Positions 50,896 through 60,319 of a stretch of DNA of 64,000 nt are shown in pieces. The stretch lies in NCBI RefSeq assembly GCF_001969365.1, contig NZ_CP019312.1, forward strand, positions 3,626,001 to 3,690,000, given 5' to 3'. Numbering within the stretch: the first letter of the stretch is position 1; each line of letters opens with the position of its first letter. A program made the translations under genes and the position numbers. The notes under the pieces were generated by a model, which had not been told where the DNA came from, ran no database searches, and saw only the letters and a list, made by a program, of their open reading frames with translations. This stretch comes from Tateyamaria omphalii. GTDB taxonomy: Bacteria > Pseudomonadota > Alphaproteobacteria > Rhodobacterales > Rhodobacteraceae.

Positions 50896-51756
50896 ATGCC
50901 CAAGGTCGCATACGAAGTTCTGCACCCGGAGCGTCGCACATCGTGCGTCGTGTTCGCGTCGCCCCATTCGGGCCGCGACTACCCGTGGAGTTTTCTACGC
51001 CGGACCGTTCTGGATGAACAGACTGTCCGGTCGTCCGAGGATGCCTTTGTCGATAAGCTCTTTGACATGGCGCCGCAATACGGTGCCCCCTTGTTGAAGG
51101 CGGGTGCGCCGCGCGCCTTTGTCGATTTGAACCGCAGTGCGGACGAGTTGGACCCGGCCTTGATCGAAGGCGTGCGGCGGCAGGGGCACAATCCGCGCAT
51201 CGCCAGCGGTTTGGGTGTGATCCCGCGCGTTGTGGCCAATGGCCGTGTGATCTACCGCGGCAAGCTGCCCATGCGCGAGGCCGAGCGGCGGATTGATCTC
51301 TATTGGCGGCCCTATCATGCCGCCCTGCAAAAGCTGCTGGATGGGGCGCATCAGCATCATGGGCTGACTGTTCTGATTGATTGCCATTCGATGCCGCATG
51401 AGGCGATGGACGGGATCGCGCAGGGCGCGCGCAAGCGCCCCGACGTGGTGCTGGGCGACCGCTTTGGTGCCGCTGCGGGGGGCGAGATCGTGGATATGGT
51501 CGAGGCGGCCTTTGCCGCGGCGGGCTTTACCGTGGCGCGCAATGCGCCCTTTGCCGGGGCCTATGTGACGCAGGCCTATGGCCGTCCGTCCCGCCACCAA
51601 CACGCGGTGCAGGTGGAAATTGACCGGTCGCTTTATATGAACGAGCGGACGATTACCCGCCATTCGGAATTTGACGCCGTGCGGGACCGGTTGCGTGCGG
51701 TTGTGTCCGAGGTGTCGACCATCGGGCAAAGCCGGATGCCGCTCGCGGCGGAGTGA
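50896..51756 (+). CDS. N-formylglutamate amidohydrolase family protein
   Basis: A 286-residue metal hydrolase of the FGase family: VVFASPHSGRDYP near 22 and LIDCHSMPHEAM near 163 supply metal-ligand His and Asp; HQHAVQVEIDRSLYMNE near 243 is the terminal signature. Such enzymes release glutamate from N-formylglutamate in histidine degradation, though stand-alone members may act on other N-formyl amino acids. AGGAGG lies 6 bases before the ATG at 50896. No hut genes are adjacent. Confidence 0.88.
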   Translation: MPKVAYEVLHPERRTSCVVFASPHSGRDYPWSFLRRTVLDEQTVRSSEDAFVDKLFDMAPQYGAPLLKAGAPRAFVDLNRSADELDPALIEGVRRQGHNPRIASGLGVIPRVVANGRVIYRGKLPMREAERRIDLYWRPYHAALQKLLDGAHQHHGLTVLIDCHSMPHEAMDGIAQGARKRPDVVLGDRFGAAAGGEIVDMVEAAFAAAGFTVARNAPFAGAYVTQAYGRPSRHQHAVQVEIDRSLYMNERTITRHSEFDAVRDRLRAVVSEVSTIGQSRMPLAAE

Positions 51757-51759
51757 TCT

Positions 51760-53013
51760 TCAGCGCAGGGCGCGCCCTTTGACAATTGCATCTTGGCCAA
51801 ACCGGTCGCGGATGGCGTCGGCGGCGCGTTCCGCTTCGCCCCGTTTGCGCGCCCCCGGATCCAGCAGATCGCCCGAGGCCTGCACGCTGCCCGCATCCAC
51901 AAGGTCCGAGATGCCGCACCCGAGCAGCCGGTACGGTCCTTCGTTCCCCACCTGATCGAACAGCCCACGCGCGGTGCGGTAGATCGTGTCGGCCAGTTGC
52001 GCAGGATCACGCAGCGACACGCGGCGGGTGAGCGAGGAGTGGTCGTGCCGTTTCAGTTTCAGCGTCACGACCCGGCCTGCGATCCCCTTGGCCTTGGCCC
52101 GGCTCGCCACCTTGTCCGCCATGCGCCAGAGGTGCCCGTCGAGGATGTCTGGGTCGTTCGTATCCTCGCCAAAGGTAGTTTCGTTGCTGATCGACTTCAT
52201 TGGCGCGTTGCGGGTGACGCGCCGTGCGTCCTTGCCCCGCGCGAGGTTCCACAGCCGGTCGCCCATGGACCCAAAGCGGGCCACGAGGTCCGTCTGCTCC
52301 CACCGCAGGAGGTCGGCAAAGCTGCGGATACCGGCCTTTTCCAGCGAGGCCTGGGCGGCAGGGCCGATACCCCAGATCAGCCGCACGGGCTTGTCGCGCA
52401 GAAAATCAGTCGTCTCTGCCGCGCCGATGATGGAAAACCCGTGCGGCTTTTCCAGGTCGGAGGCGACCTTGGCCAGGAACTTGTTGTGCGACAGACCAAT
52501 GGAGCCGGTCAGGCCCAGCTCGTCCCGCATCCGTTTGACCAGCCGTGCCAGCATCACGGCGGGCGGCGCGCCGTGCAGGCGGGCCGTGCCGGTGAGATCC
52601 AGAAACGCCTCGTCCAGGGACAGAGGTTCGATGGCGGGCGTCATCTCTTCCATCATGTCGCGGATGGCGCGCGAGGCTTCGACATACGCCTCCATCCGCG
52701 GTTTGATCACGACCGCGTCGGGGCACAGTTTCAGGGCCTGGAACATCGGCATGGCAGACCGCACACCGCGGATACGCGCGACGTAGCAGGCTGTCGAGAC
52801 CACGCCGCGCCGCCCGCCGCCGATGATGACCGGCTTGCCCTCAAGGCTGGGATCGTCGCGTTTCTCTACTGACGCATAGAATGCGTCGCAGTCCATGTGC
52901 GCGATGGACAGATCGTGGAGCTCGGGGTGGCTGACCACCCGCGGCGCACCACAGGACGGACAGCGGGAACCCGCTGCAAAACTTGTCAGGCAATCACGGC
53001 ATAGGCTGGGCAT
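51760..53013 (-). CDS. dinB: DNA polymerase IV (Y family) with zinc-ribbon N-terminus
   Basis: A 417-residue translesion polymerase. Catalytic carboxylates are Asp41 (MDCDAF) and Asp134-Glu135 (SLDEAF); the steric residues YASVE follow, helix-hairpin-helix (WGIGPAAQASLEKAGI) near 215 and the little-finger domain from about 270. An N-terminal zinc ribbon Cys5, Cys8, Cys18, Cys21 precedes the palm, an extension seen in Rhodobacterales members. It makes error-prone bypass synthesis. No LexA-type GTTC-N7-GTTC box is visible in the 54-base upstream gap. Confidence 0.93.
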   Translation of the reverse strand: MPSLCRDCLTSFAAGSRCPSCGAPRVVSHPELHDLSIAHMDCDAFYASVEKRDDPSLEGKPVIIGGGRRGVVSTACYVARIRGVRSAMPMFQALKLCPDAVVIKPRMEAYVEASRAIRDMMEEMTPAIEPLSLDEAFLDLTGTARLHGAPPAVMLARLVKRMRDELGLTGSIGLSHNKFLAKVASDLEKPHGFSIIGAAETTDFLRDKPVRLIWGIGPAAQASLEKAGIRSFADLLRWEQTDLVARFGSMGDRLWNLARGKDARRVTRNAPMKSISNETTFGEDTNDPDILDGHLWRMADKVASRAKAKGIAGRVVTLKLKRHDHSSLTRRVSLRDPAQLADTIYRTARGLFDQVGNEGPYRLLGCGISDLVDAGSVQASGDLLDPGARKRGEAERAADAIRDRFGQDAIVKGRALR

Positions 53014-53067
53014 GGGGCGGCTTTGTGGCTAGTGATGCCAGCGTAGCAAATCGGCGCGGGGTTGAAC

Positions 53068-53502
53068 ATGGCCAGTCGGATCACTGGGGCGAAACTGGCC
53101 TTGTTCGTCGGGGACAAGCTGGCCACGCTGTTGCGGGATGACATTCCAAGTATCTCGTGGCCTAACTACTGGGACCTGCCCGGCGGCCAATGGGAAGAGG
53201 GCGAGACCCCGCTGCAATGCGCCCTGCGCGAGACCCGCGAAGAACTGAACCTGTCGGTTGATCCCGCGCTGGTGCGCTGGGGTCGCGATTACGGCGCGAC
53301 CAGCGGAAACATCACCTGGTTCTTTGCCGCCCACATGCCCGAAGAAACCGCGCAGGACATCACCCTTGGGGACGAAGGACAGGCGTGGGGCCTGATGGAT
53401 GTGCAGACCTTTCTGGACCACGACATGGTTGTCCCGCTGTTCAAGCCGCGCCTGCGCGATTACCTGGCCGGTGTGACGTCTGCGGAGTTTGAGAGGCCCT
53501 GA
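53068..53502 (+). CDS. Nudix hydrolase
   Basis: A 144-residue Nudix protein with the box GGQWEEGETPLQCALRETREEL near 46-67, matching G-x5-E-x7-REUxEE. It would cleave a nucleoside diphosphate linked to another group, perhaps damaged nucleotides. The start ATG at 53068 is two codons after a TTG that opens the frame. It diverges from dinB; both concern nucleotide damage, but co-regulation is only suggested. A strong terminator follows 7 bases after the stop. Confidence 0.9.
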   Translation: MASRITGAKLALFVGDKLATLLRDDIPSISWPNYWDLPGGQWEEGETPLQCALRETREELNLSVDPALVRWGRDYGATSGNITWFFAAHMPEETAQDITLGDEGQAWGLMDVQTFLDHDMVVPLFKPRLRDYLAGVTSAEFERP

Positions 53503-53509
53503 CATAAAG

Positions 53510-53530
53510 CCCCCCGCGCGAAGCGGGGGG
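53510..53530 (+). terminator. Hairpin terminator after the Nudix gene
   Basis: A perfect 8-base stem CCCCCCGC/GCGGGGGG with a 5-base loop, 7 bases after the stop codon. There is no T run after it, so termination may be Rho-assisted; the preceding AAAG gives a short U run only in the opposite direction. Confidence 0.6.
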
Positions 53531-53578
53531 AGGTGACGAACCACAGGAAGAGCTGGTCCGTCGGGGAGTATCACCTAA

Positions 53579-53608
53579 CGTAAACTACCACTTTTACGGG
53601 AGTTTACG
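53579..53608. promoter_or_regulatory. TTTACG repeat cluster (inverted and direct)
   Basis: Three copies of TTTACG: CGTAAACT at 53579-53586 (inverted), TTTACG at 53593-53598 and AGTTTACG at 53601-53608. The outer pair is a perfect 8-base dyad; the last two are direct repeats ten bases apart. The cluster sits between two convergent genes, where an operator for either is not expected, so it may mark a small RNA or a structural site. Confidence 0.4.
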
Positions 53609-53721
53609 AGTAGGGATTTCCTGACCTGTCCAATATACGGTGGTCCGTTGCCGAAATGGCACAAACCCTTGATCCCAAACAGCGTCAATTCAGGCATACG
53701 GGTGTGAAAAGACGCGCGTTG

Positions 53722-54438
53722 TCAGTGGTTTGGAGAATGTGCCTGCGGACTGTGCATTTCTGCCAAAATCGCCTCTGCCGCAACTTTTGGGTGTGGAGAT
53801 GTCCAGATGGGACGCCCCACAACGATGTGGTCTACTCCGCTGGCGATGGCATTTGCGGGGGTTGCGACTCGCTTCTGATCGCCCAGATCGGCACCTGCGG
53901 GGCGCACGCCGGGGGTCACGATCAGCCGGTCCTTCGCCTCGGGCAGCGCCCGGATCGTGGCCGCCTCGTGCGGAGAGGCGATGACGCCATCGGCCCCGGC
54001 CTCAAACGCGCGCGCGGCCCGTTCGCTGACCAGATCGCCAATGTCGCCAGGCTTGATCAGGCTGTCGTCCAGGTCCTGCCGGTCAAGCGAGGTCAGGATC
54101 GTGACTGCCAGGATTTTCATGTCGCTGCCTGCCGCCCCCTCCTTGGCGGCGCGGACGACATGGGGGTCGCCGTGCACGGTTAGAAAGTCGAGGTCGAATT
54201 GCGCAAGACCGCGCACCGCCGATTCAACCGTTGCGCCGATGTCGAAAAGTTTCATGTCGAGGAAGATGCGTTTGCCGTGTTCCTGCTTCAGCTCATTGGC
54301 CAGGGCAAGGCCGCCGCCGGTCAACATGCCCAGCCCGATCTTGTAGAAACTGACGCTGTCGCCCAGCCGGTCGGCCAGGTCCAGCCCGGCCACCGCATTG
54401 GGTACGTCCATTGCCACGATCAACCTGTCATCTGCCAT
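53722..54438 (-). CDS. pyrF: Orotidine 5'-phosphate decarboxylase
   Basis: A 238-residue TIM-barrel enzyme for the last step of UMP synthesis, orotidine-5'-phosphate to UMP. Catalytic tetrad Asp61, Lys63, Asp66 (LDMKLFDIG), substrate-phosphate loop TPGVRP near 180 and VVGRPIW near 210. The start is taken as ATG at 54438; an ATG two codons earlier is directly against the GGGGGA site. It is a single gene, convergent with the Nudix gene. Confidence 0.96.
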   Translation of the reverse strand: MADDRLIVAMDVPNAVAGLDLADRLGDSVSFYKIGLGMLTGGGLALANELKQEHGKRIFLDMKLFDIGATVESAVRGLAQFDLDFLTVHGDPHVVRAAKEGAAGSDMKILAVTILTSLDRQDLDDSLIKPGDIGDLVSERAARAFEAGADGVIASPHEAATIRALPEAKDRLIVTPGVRPAGADLGDQKRVATPANAIASGVDHIVVGRPIWTSPHPKVAAEAILAEMHSPQAHSPNH

Positions 54439-54489
54439 CTTCATTCCCCCACGCTTGGCCTGCGGTCGGTGTAGGGTAGGTGCGGCGTG

Positions 54490-54521
54490 AAAAAAAGCCC
54501 GGATGCGATCTGCATCCGGGC
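54490..54521 (-). terminator. Intrinsic terminator of the 103-residue gene
   Basis: A 10-base stem GCCCGGATGC/GCATCCGGGC with a 5-base loop, followed on the minus strand by TTTTTTT. It lies about 110 bases beyond the stop of the small protein at 54634 and before pyrF. This is a strong, classical intrinsic terminator. Confidence 0.85.
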
Positions 54522-54633
54522 AAGTGTCAGAGACTTAGCAGGCAGGCACCTGTCTCTGTTGTGGTATCGTTGCGGTGCATGGCGCGGGGGACAGAAGAAG
54601 CGCAATGCGGATCCGGCAACGAACCGAGGGAAC

Positions 54634-54945
54634 TTAGGCCGCGCGCGGGCGCAGCGTTGCGAATTTGTCGATGGTCATGCGCCGCAGTCCGGCCAGGCGG
54701 TTGGGACGGCGCGGTGTCATTGCTGCAGGCAGGTGCGCATTGCGGGATCGGCCGTGGGTATGCCGCCGCATCGCCTGCGTGGCGAGCCCTTCGGCCGCAT
54801 CCTCGAACGCCATGGTGATGGGTGCGTTGATGGCGCAGGCATAGCTGCGCGAATCTCTGTCGTCGTGAACGGTCACGAGGGCTTCGAAAGACTGCGTGGC
54901 GGCGTTGTAGATCACATCGCTCAGTTGCAACGGAACAGTCTGCAT
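54634..54945 (-). CDS. Small conserved-looking Arg-rich protein
   Basis: A 103-residue protein: the first half has a beta-rich pattern (LQLSDVIYNAATQSFEALVTVHD), with YACAINAPITMAFEDAAEGLATQAMRR in the middle; the second half is Arg/His-rich with probable helix. The ATG at 54945 has AGGTG 6 bases upstream. A strong terminator follows downstream, supporting a real transcript. No family name recalled. It is divergent from clpB, in a 444-base shared gap. Confidence 0.7.
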   Translation of the reverse strand: MQTVPLQLSDVIYNAATQSFEALVTVHDDRDSRSYACAINAPITMAFEDAAEGLATQAMRRHTHGRSRNAHLPAAMTPRRPNRLAGLRRMTIDKFATLRPRAA

Positions 54946-55281
54946 TTTGGTCACCTACATGTTGTGGTTCTGCTCGTACAACTTGCAAGATGGGTGGCCG
55001 GTTCCCGGATTTCAGGGGGAAAATCTGTCACGTCGATTCACGGAACCGTGCGTGTGTGACTGGTGCGCCTGTCTGGATTTTTCGCAAGATTCTGAAATCG
55101 TTAACTTTTTGGCAACGGTCGCGTATGGAAAATAGGCTTGGGCGTAAGCCGTTGAATCAGCAAGATTTTGCTGAAATTTGTGAGCAGCCCGTATGGTTGT
55201 GAAGGAAAACCGTGAGTTTGGGGGCGTTTTGGCGCCGTGACATGTGGCGTGAAAATTTGGCGCAGAATTCGACCTGTGACA

Positions 55282-55310
55282 CTTGTGCAACGCATGCGCC
55301 TTCCCCATTT
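55282..55310 (+). promoter_or_regulatory. Sigma-32 (heat-shock) promoter of clpB
   Basis: CTTGTG (55282-55287), 16 bases, then CCCATTT (55304-55310), close to the RpoH consensus CTTGAA/CCCAT-T. The -10 end is 80 bases before the clpB ATG. The remaining 5' part of the 444-base gap (54946-55281) is AT-richer than the genes and shows no further gene; it would also hold the promoter of the divergent small protein. Confidence 0.65.
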
Positions 55311-55389
55311 CTGATGCGTAGGCCCGAAGGCCCGTGTGCCTCTGAGAGGGCGCGGCTCGAACCGGGCGCTAAAAAAGGAGAAATGACCC

Positions 55390-58005
55390 ATGGACTTGTC
55401 GAAGTTCACGGAGCGGTCGCGCGGCTTTGTCCAAGCGGCCCAGACGATTGCAGCCCGCGAAAGCCACCAGCGGCTGGCCCCCGAACATGTGTTGAAAGCG
55501 TTGATGGATGATGAGCAGGGCCTCGCCGCCAACCTGATCACGCGTGCTGGCGGTGATCCGGGCCGGGTGCTGACCCATGTGGACCAGACGTTGGCCAAGA
55601 TGCCCCAGGTGACGGGCGATGCGGCCCAGGTCTATCTGGACAACGCGACGGCCAAGGTGCTGGCCGAGGCCGAGGCGCTGGCCAAGAAGGCGGGCGACAG
55701 TTTCGTGCCGGTGGAGCGTGTGCTGATGGCGCTTGGCATGGTCAAATCGGGCGCCAAGGATGCGCTTGAGGCGGGCAAGGTGAACCCGCAGGCGCTGAAT
55801 TCTGCCATCAATGATATTCGCAAGGGCCGCACCGCCGACAGTGCCAGCGCCGAGGAAGGCTATGACGCGCTGAAGAAATACGCGATGGACCTGACAGAGC
55901 GTGCCGAGGCGGGCAAGATCGACCCCATCATCGGGCGTGACGAGGAAATCCGCCGCGCCATGCAGGTGCTGAGCCGCCGGACCAAGAACAATCCGGTTCT
56001 GATTGGTGAACCTGGTGTCGGTAAGACCGCGATTGCCGAGGGGCTTGCTCTGCGCATCGTCAACGGTGACGTGCCCGAGAGCTTGCGCAACAAGCGGCTG
56101 TTGGCCTTGGACATGGGCGCACTGATCGCGGGTGCAAAGTACCGCGGTGAGTTCGAGGAACGGCTCAAGGCCGTACTGACCGAGGTGACTGAGGCGGCCG
56201 GAGAGATCGTGCTGTTCATCGACGAAATGCACACGCTTGTGGGTGCGGGCAAGACGGATGGTGCGATGGATGCTGCCAACCTGATCAAACCGGCGCTTGC
56301 GCGCGGTGAGTTGCACTGTGTTGGGGCCACGACCCTCGATGAGTACCGCAAGTATGTCGAGAAGGACGCCGCTCTGGCCCGTCGTTTCCAGCCGGTGATG
56401 ATTGCCGAGCCGACGGTGGAGGATACGATCAGCATCCTGCGCGGGATCAAGGAGAAGTATGAACTGCACCACGGTGTGCGCGTTTCGGATTCTGCGCTCG
56501 TGACCGCTGCAACGCTGTCGCATCGCTACATCACGGACCGCTTCTTGCCCGACAAGGCGATTGATTTGGTGGATGAGGCCGCCAGCCGTTTGCGGATGGA
56601 GGTGGATTCCAAGCCCGAGGAATTGGATGCCTTGGACCGCCAGATCCTGCAAATGCAGATCGAGGTAGAGGCGCTGCGGCTTGAGGACGATCAGGCGTCG
56701 AAGGATCGGCTTGAGACCCTTGAAAAGGACCTTGCCGACCTGCAGGAGCGCAGTGCCGAGATGACGGCGCAGTGGCAGGGTGAAAGGGACAAGCTCGCCT
56801 CGGCTCGTGACATCAAGGAGCAGTTGGACCACGCCCGCGCCGCGTTGGATATCGCCAAGCGTGAGGGCAACCTCGCGAAAGCGGGAGAGCTGTCCTACGG
56901 CGTGATCCCCGATCTCGAGCGCAAGCTGTCCGATGCCGAAGGCGGCGAGACGGACGCGATGGTGGCCGAGGCCGTGCGCCCCGAGCAGATCGCGAGCGTG
57001 GTAGAGCGTTGGACCGGTATTCCGACCTCGAAGATGCTGGAAGGCGAACGTGAAAAGCTGCTCCGCATGGAAGACCAGCTGCACAATCGTGTCATCGGTC
57101 AGGACAGCGCCGTGCGGGCCGTTGCCAACGCAGTACGGCGCGCGCGCGCTGGGCTGAATGATGAGAACCGTCCGCTTGGGTCGTTCCTGTTTCTCGGGCC
57201 GACAGGCGTGGGCAAGACCGAGCTGACCAAGGCGGTTGCCGAGTTCCTGTTTGATGACGATAGCGCGATGGTTCGGATCGACATGTCGGAATTCATGGAA
57301 AAGCACGCGGTTGCGCGGCTGATCGGGGCGCCTCCGGGCTATGTGGGATATGATGAGGGCGGCGTGCTGACCGAGGCTGTGCGGCGGCGCCCCTATCAGG
57401 TCGTTCTTTTTGATGAGGTCGAGAAGGCGCACCCGGATGTCTTCAATGTGCTCCTTCAGGTTCTGGATGATGGCGTGCTGACGGATGGGCAGGGGCGGAC
57501 CGTGGATTTCAAGCAGACGCTGATCATTCTCACCTCGAACCTTGGCGCTCAGGCGCTCAGCCAGCTGCCGGATGGGGCGGATGCGTTCCAGGCGCGGCGG
57601 GATGTGATGGATGCGGTGCGGGCGCATTTCCGGCCGGAATTCCTGAACCGGCTGGATGAGACGATCATCTTTGACCGGCTGGCGCGCGAGGATATGGACG
57701 GGATCGTGACCATCCAGATGGCCCGGCTTCTCAAGCGGTTGGCGGCCCGGAAAATCGAGCTGTCGCTGGATGAGGCGGCCAAGACCTGGCTGGCGGATGA
57801 GGGATATGACCCGGTTTTCGGGGCGCGGCCCTTGAAACGGGTGATCCAATCGGCGCTTCAGAATCCGCTGGCAGAGATGCTGCTGGCCGGGGATATCAAG
57901 GATGGGGAGACGGTCGAAGTGACGGTCGGATCCGAGGGGCTTTTGATCGGGGACCGGGTTTCGGGGACCAATCGGCCCCGGCCCGAGGATGCGGTCGTGC
58001 ACTGA
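55390..58005 (+). CDS. clpB: ATP-dependent disaggregase ClpB
   Basis: An 871-residue Hsp100 chaperone, slightly longer than E. coli ClpB (857). Clp-N repeat domain (1-145), AAA1 with Walker A GEPGVGKT at 206-213 and Walker [11 protein letters not shown], coiled-coil middle domain (about 405-525), AAA2 with Walker A GPTGVGKT at 603-610 and FDEVEKAH. It extracts proteins from aggregates with DnaK. GGAG lies 9 bases upstream; an out-of-frame ATG at 55383 sits between it and the true start. A heat-shock promoter precedes it and a perfect hairpin follows. Confidence 0.97.
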   Translation: MDLSKFTERSRGFVQAAQTIAARESHQRLAPEHVLKALMDDEQGLAANLITRAGGDPGRVLTHVDQTLAKMPQVTGDAAQVYLDNATAKVLAEAEALAKKAGDSFVPVERVLMALGMVKSGAKDALEAGKVNPQALNSAINDIRKGRTADSASAEEGYDALKKYAMDLTERAEAGKIDPIIGRDEEIRRAMQVLSRRTKNNPVLIGEPGVGKTAIAEGLALRIVNGDVPESLRNKRLLALDMGALIAGAKYRGEFEERLKAVLTEVTEAAGEIVLFIDEMHTLVGAGKTDGAMDAANLIKPALARGELHCVGATTLDEYRKYVEKDAALARRFQPVMIAEPTVEDTISILRGIKEKYELHHGVRVSDSALVTAATLSHRYITDRFLPDKAIDLVDEAASRLRMEVDSKPEELDALDRQILQMQIEVEALRLEDDQASKDRLETLEKDLADLQERSAEMTAQWQGERDKLASARDIKEQLDHARAALDIAKREGNLAKAGELSYGVIPDLERKLSDAEGGETDAMVAEAVRPEQIASVVERWTGIPTSKMLEGEREKLLRMEDQLHNRVIGQDSAVRAVANAVRRARAGLNDENRPLGSFLFLGPTGVGKTELTKAVAEFLFDDDSAMVRIDMSEFMEKHAVARLIGAPPGYVGYDEGGVLTEAVRRRPYQVVLFDEVEKAHPDVFNVLLQVLDDGVLTDGQGRTVDFKQTLIILTSNLGAQALSQLPDGADAFQARRDVMDAVRAHFRPEFLNRLDETIIFDRLAREDMDGIVTIQMARLLKRLAARKIELSLDEAAKTWLADEGYDPVFGARPLKRVIQSALQNPLAEMLLAGDIKDGETVEVTVGSEGLLIGDRVSGTNRPRPEDAVVH

Positions 58006-58037
58006 TTTTGATGGGCCCCGGATGGGGCCGTGGACCT

Positions 58038-58060
58038 GGGTGTCCCACGCTGGGACACCC
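58038..58060 (+). terminator. Hairpin terminator of clpB
   Basis: A perfect 10-base stem GGGTGTCCCA/TGGGACACCC with loop CGC, 33 bases beyond the clpB stop. The composition falls sharply to AT-rich from about 58080 onward, so this hairpin is the last native-looking sequence before the NACHT island. Confidence 0.75.
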
Positions 58061-58197
58061 CACGCCCCCTTAGACTTCAATGGGTTACAGATGGGGATTT
58101 AGGATTTGTTAGGGTTTTGCTTCCCTATCAAAACTGTCGGGAGCATGCGCACTTGCAGTTGCCCCAAGTCAATAGACCGACACATTGATATTCTCCG

Positions 58198-60153
58198 TCA
58201 GAATAGATCGGAAAACGCGCCGCTGACAGACTTGTATGCTTTCCGCTCTTGTTTGACAAATGCTATAAAAATTTTTGCCTCTTCCACAATAAAAGCATGC
58301 ATGCGCGATTGCTTAAAGGCATCAACCAAACCGGCTTCGTCGTCCGGCGGTATTTGATTGTCCGCGAGGGATTCGCTTGAAGAAATCCGAATTCGATTCG
58401 CTTCAACCAAAACAAATATTCTATCAAACAATTTCTCGAACTTTTTGAGCGCGAGGCGCTCAAACTTCATGTCATCTTTTGTAGAGGAATCGTGCCTCGC
58501 CCAACCTTGATTGGATGCAACAGACCTTATAGCGTAGTAGAAATCAGCCATCTCCCCGCTATGCCGCAGCGTTATTTGCGCGCGTTTCTGTTTGCGCTTG
58601 CTTACAACTTCGCTGAATACCTTATCCAAGTGTATAGTGAATACAGAGCCAGTTCTCGCGGAAAAGCTTTCATAGATTTTGGCATCAGTCTTTCTGTCAA
58701 TTAAGGATTTAAATTTCTGTGTATTGGGAATTACATACTTTTCGCGAAATAAATCTGGGTTTATATCGGCGACCATAGGCAAAACACTATCGCTGACGCG
58801 TGCCGCGAACTTGGAAAAAATTTCTTCTATGTTTCTGCTCGCTACTCGTGCAATACAGTATGCCGCAAAATACTCCTGAAATGAACGGTGAGTAAATGTA
58901 TATGTAAGACCCTCTAGTTTGAGTAAACATACACTTATCGTAAGGTCATCAAGAAAATGTTCGCTGCTTACTTGGTGTGCTTCAATGGTCTGCGCTTGAT
59001 TGATGGCATCCAGTAACTCACTGCGCGTGAATTCAATTTGCTCATCGTAGTAAGTTTTTAGACAGAAGTACGCGGTGAGACGCAGAAAGTCGAACTTGTC
59101 AAGGTCGCAATGAAATATGCGCTTATATCCCTTCGTGAGGTCGTGCCGGTGATAGAGCGCCTCGAATGCTTGCTCATAAAACTGAAACATTCTCTTCGGG
59201 ATGTCAGGATTGTAAGAAAAGCTAACAAGCATCATGTATGCGAGTAACGGGTTTGACAGGAAGTCCTGGTGCGCCGAAAAAAGAGACTCAAATCTTTGAA
59301 GGAATTTTGATTTCAGATCAGCATCGTAGTCTGCTCTTTCGATCAACAGCTTTGATCGCTCTTCATCCAGCGCTTCAACTTTGGCGACAGAAAAATCGTC
59401 CCAACCCATAAACCGCTCGTCGGGCCGACTTGTCAACACAATACAAAGCTTTGGATTGCTGTTTTTTAACTGAAGTATAAGATCTTGAAATCTCTGTCGT
59501 CGGTCGAAGTTGATCTCATCAAAGCCGTCAAGAAACAGAATAAACTCACCATTTCTAAGAGCCCTGTTGAATTCATCTTGTCTTATTTGTGATCCTGACT
59601 TTGTGATTGAGTGATATATGAAATCCTCAATATTATTATGTGTAAAGTTGTTGAGGTGTCTCAACTCAAGAAAAAATGGAATCAATCCATCTGGCTTTTC
59701 AAAATATGATAGCCACAAATACCTCATGAACATAGATTTTCCGCCACCGCCGGCACCCAAAATCACGGTTGATACACCAGATCGTATCTTTTCAATTAAA
59801 CTATACTGATCATAACTCCGACCATTCATGTTGAAAGATTGGTCTACGTATATCGATAACGTTTCGGATGATACGTCAGAGTTCAAAATTGTTTTTACTT
59901 TCGTACACTTATTGAATGTTGCCTCTAGATGATCAGAGAAGTCTCTCTTCAGTGTTTCGCCGGTGCTCTGAATCTGACGATGCGGCCGCTTTACATAGTC
60001 GGTCGTAAGGTTTGTTAAAAGACCCGAGAAACCCTGTATTGCAATTTGTCCCAATATACTATCGGCAACCATCATGACCCTCGCTAAGCTTTTTTTGTCG
60101 GCACTTTGCAGCGAAAGTATCCCATCAACATTGACCGGTAAACGCACAATCAC
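58198..60153 (-). CDS. NACHT-module STAND NTPase (bacterial NLR-like protein)
   Basis: About 651 residues. An N-terminal region (1-125) of unrecognised fold precedes the NACHT module: Walker A GAGGGGKS at 133-140, Walker B FILFLDGFDEI at 204-214, sensor-1 region IVLTSRPD at 238-245 and the winged-helix end YTFTHRSFQEYFAAYCIA near 420. An unrecognised C-terminal domain of roughly 200 residues may be the sensor. Proteins of this bNACHT kind act as anti-phage NLRs that oligomerise on infection. The gene is markedly AT-rich (59641-59700 has 22 G+C in 60). Start uncertain: GTG at 60153 or 60147, or ATG at residues 27-28. Confidence 0.88.
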   Translation of the reverse strand: MIVRLPVNVDGILSLQSADKKSLARVMMVADSILGQIAIQGFSGLLTNLTTDYVKRPHRQIQSTGETLKRDFSDHLEATFNKCTKVKTILNSDVSSETLSIYVDQSFNMNGRSYDQYSLIEKIRSGVSTVILGAGGGGKSMFMRYLWLSYFEKPDGLIPFFLELRHLNNFTHNNIEDFIYHSITKSGSQIRQDEFNRALRNGEFILFLDGFDEINFDRRQRFQDLILQLKNSNPKLCIVLTSRPDERFMGWDDFSVAKVEALDEERSKLLIERADYDADLKSKFLQRFESLFSAHQDFLSNPLLAYMMLVSFSYNPDIPKRMFQFYEQAFEALYHRHDLTKGYKRIFHCDLDKFDFLRLTAYFCLKTYYDEQIEFTRSELLDAINQAQTIEAHQVSSEHFLDDLTISVCLLKLEGLTYTFTHRSFQEYFAAYCIARVASRNIEEIFSKFAARVSDSVLPMVADINPDLFREKYVIPNTQKFKSLIDRKTDAKIYESFSARTGSVFTIHLDKVFSEVVSKRKQKRAQITLRHSGEMADFYYAIRSVASNQGWARHDSSTKDDMKFERLALKKFEKLFDRIFVLVEANRIRISSSESLADNQIPPDDEAGLVDAFKQSRMHAFIVEEAKIFIAFVKQERKAYKSVSGAFSDLF

Positions 60154-60253
60154 TCTTTTTTGCCGAGCGCCTCCGAGTTACGTGGATCGGTTCGAGGTCT
60201 GTATTGCTGGTTTGATGGGTCTGGTTCGCAGTGACTTTTACGGATGAATGCCT

Positions 60254-60288
60254 ACACAGCTTCTTTGCAATAGCTGCCGAAGCTGTGT
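60254..60288 (-). terminator. Hairpin beyond the parB-like gene
   Basis: A perfect 10-base stem ACACAGCTTC/GAAGCTGTGT around a 15-base loop, 32 bases after the stop of the minus-strand ParB-like gene. No U run follows. It would separate ParB transcription from the NACHT gene downstream on the same strand and marks the right edge of the AT-rich island. Confidence 0.55.
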
Positions 60289-60319
60289 TTGAATTTAGAA
60301 GTGAACCCTCGCGGCGGGG

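Noticed and set aside
53014..53067. LexA operator between dinB and the Nudix gene
   Set aside because: No GTTC-N7-GTTC or its complement occurs in the gap.
55369..58080. Long minus-strand open frame of about 903 codons opposite clpB
   Set aside because: Mirror frame of ClpB coding sequence; composition typical of antisense GC-rich frames.
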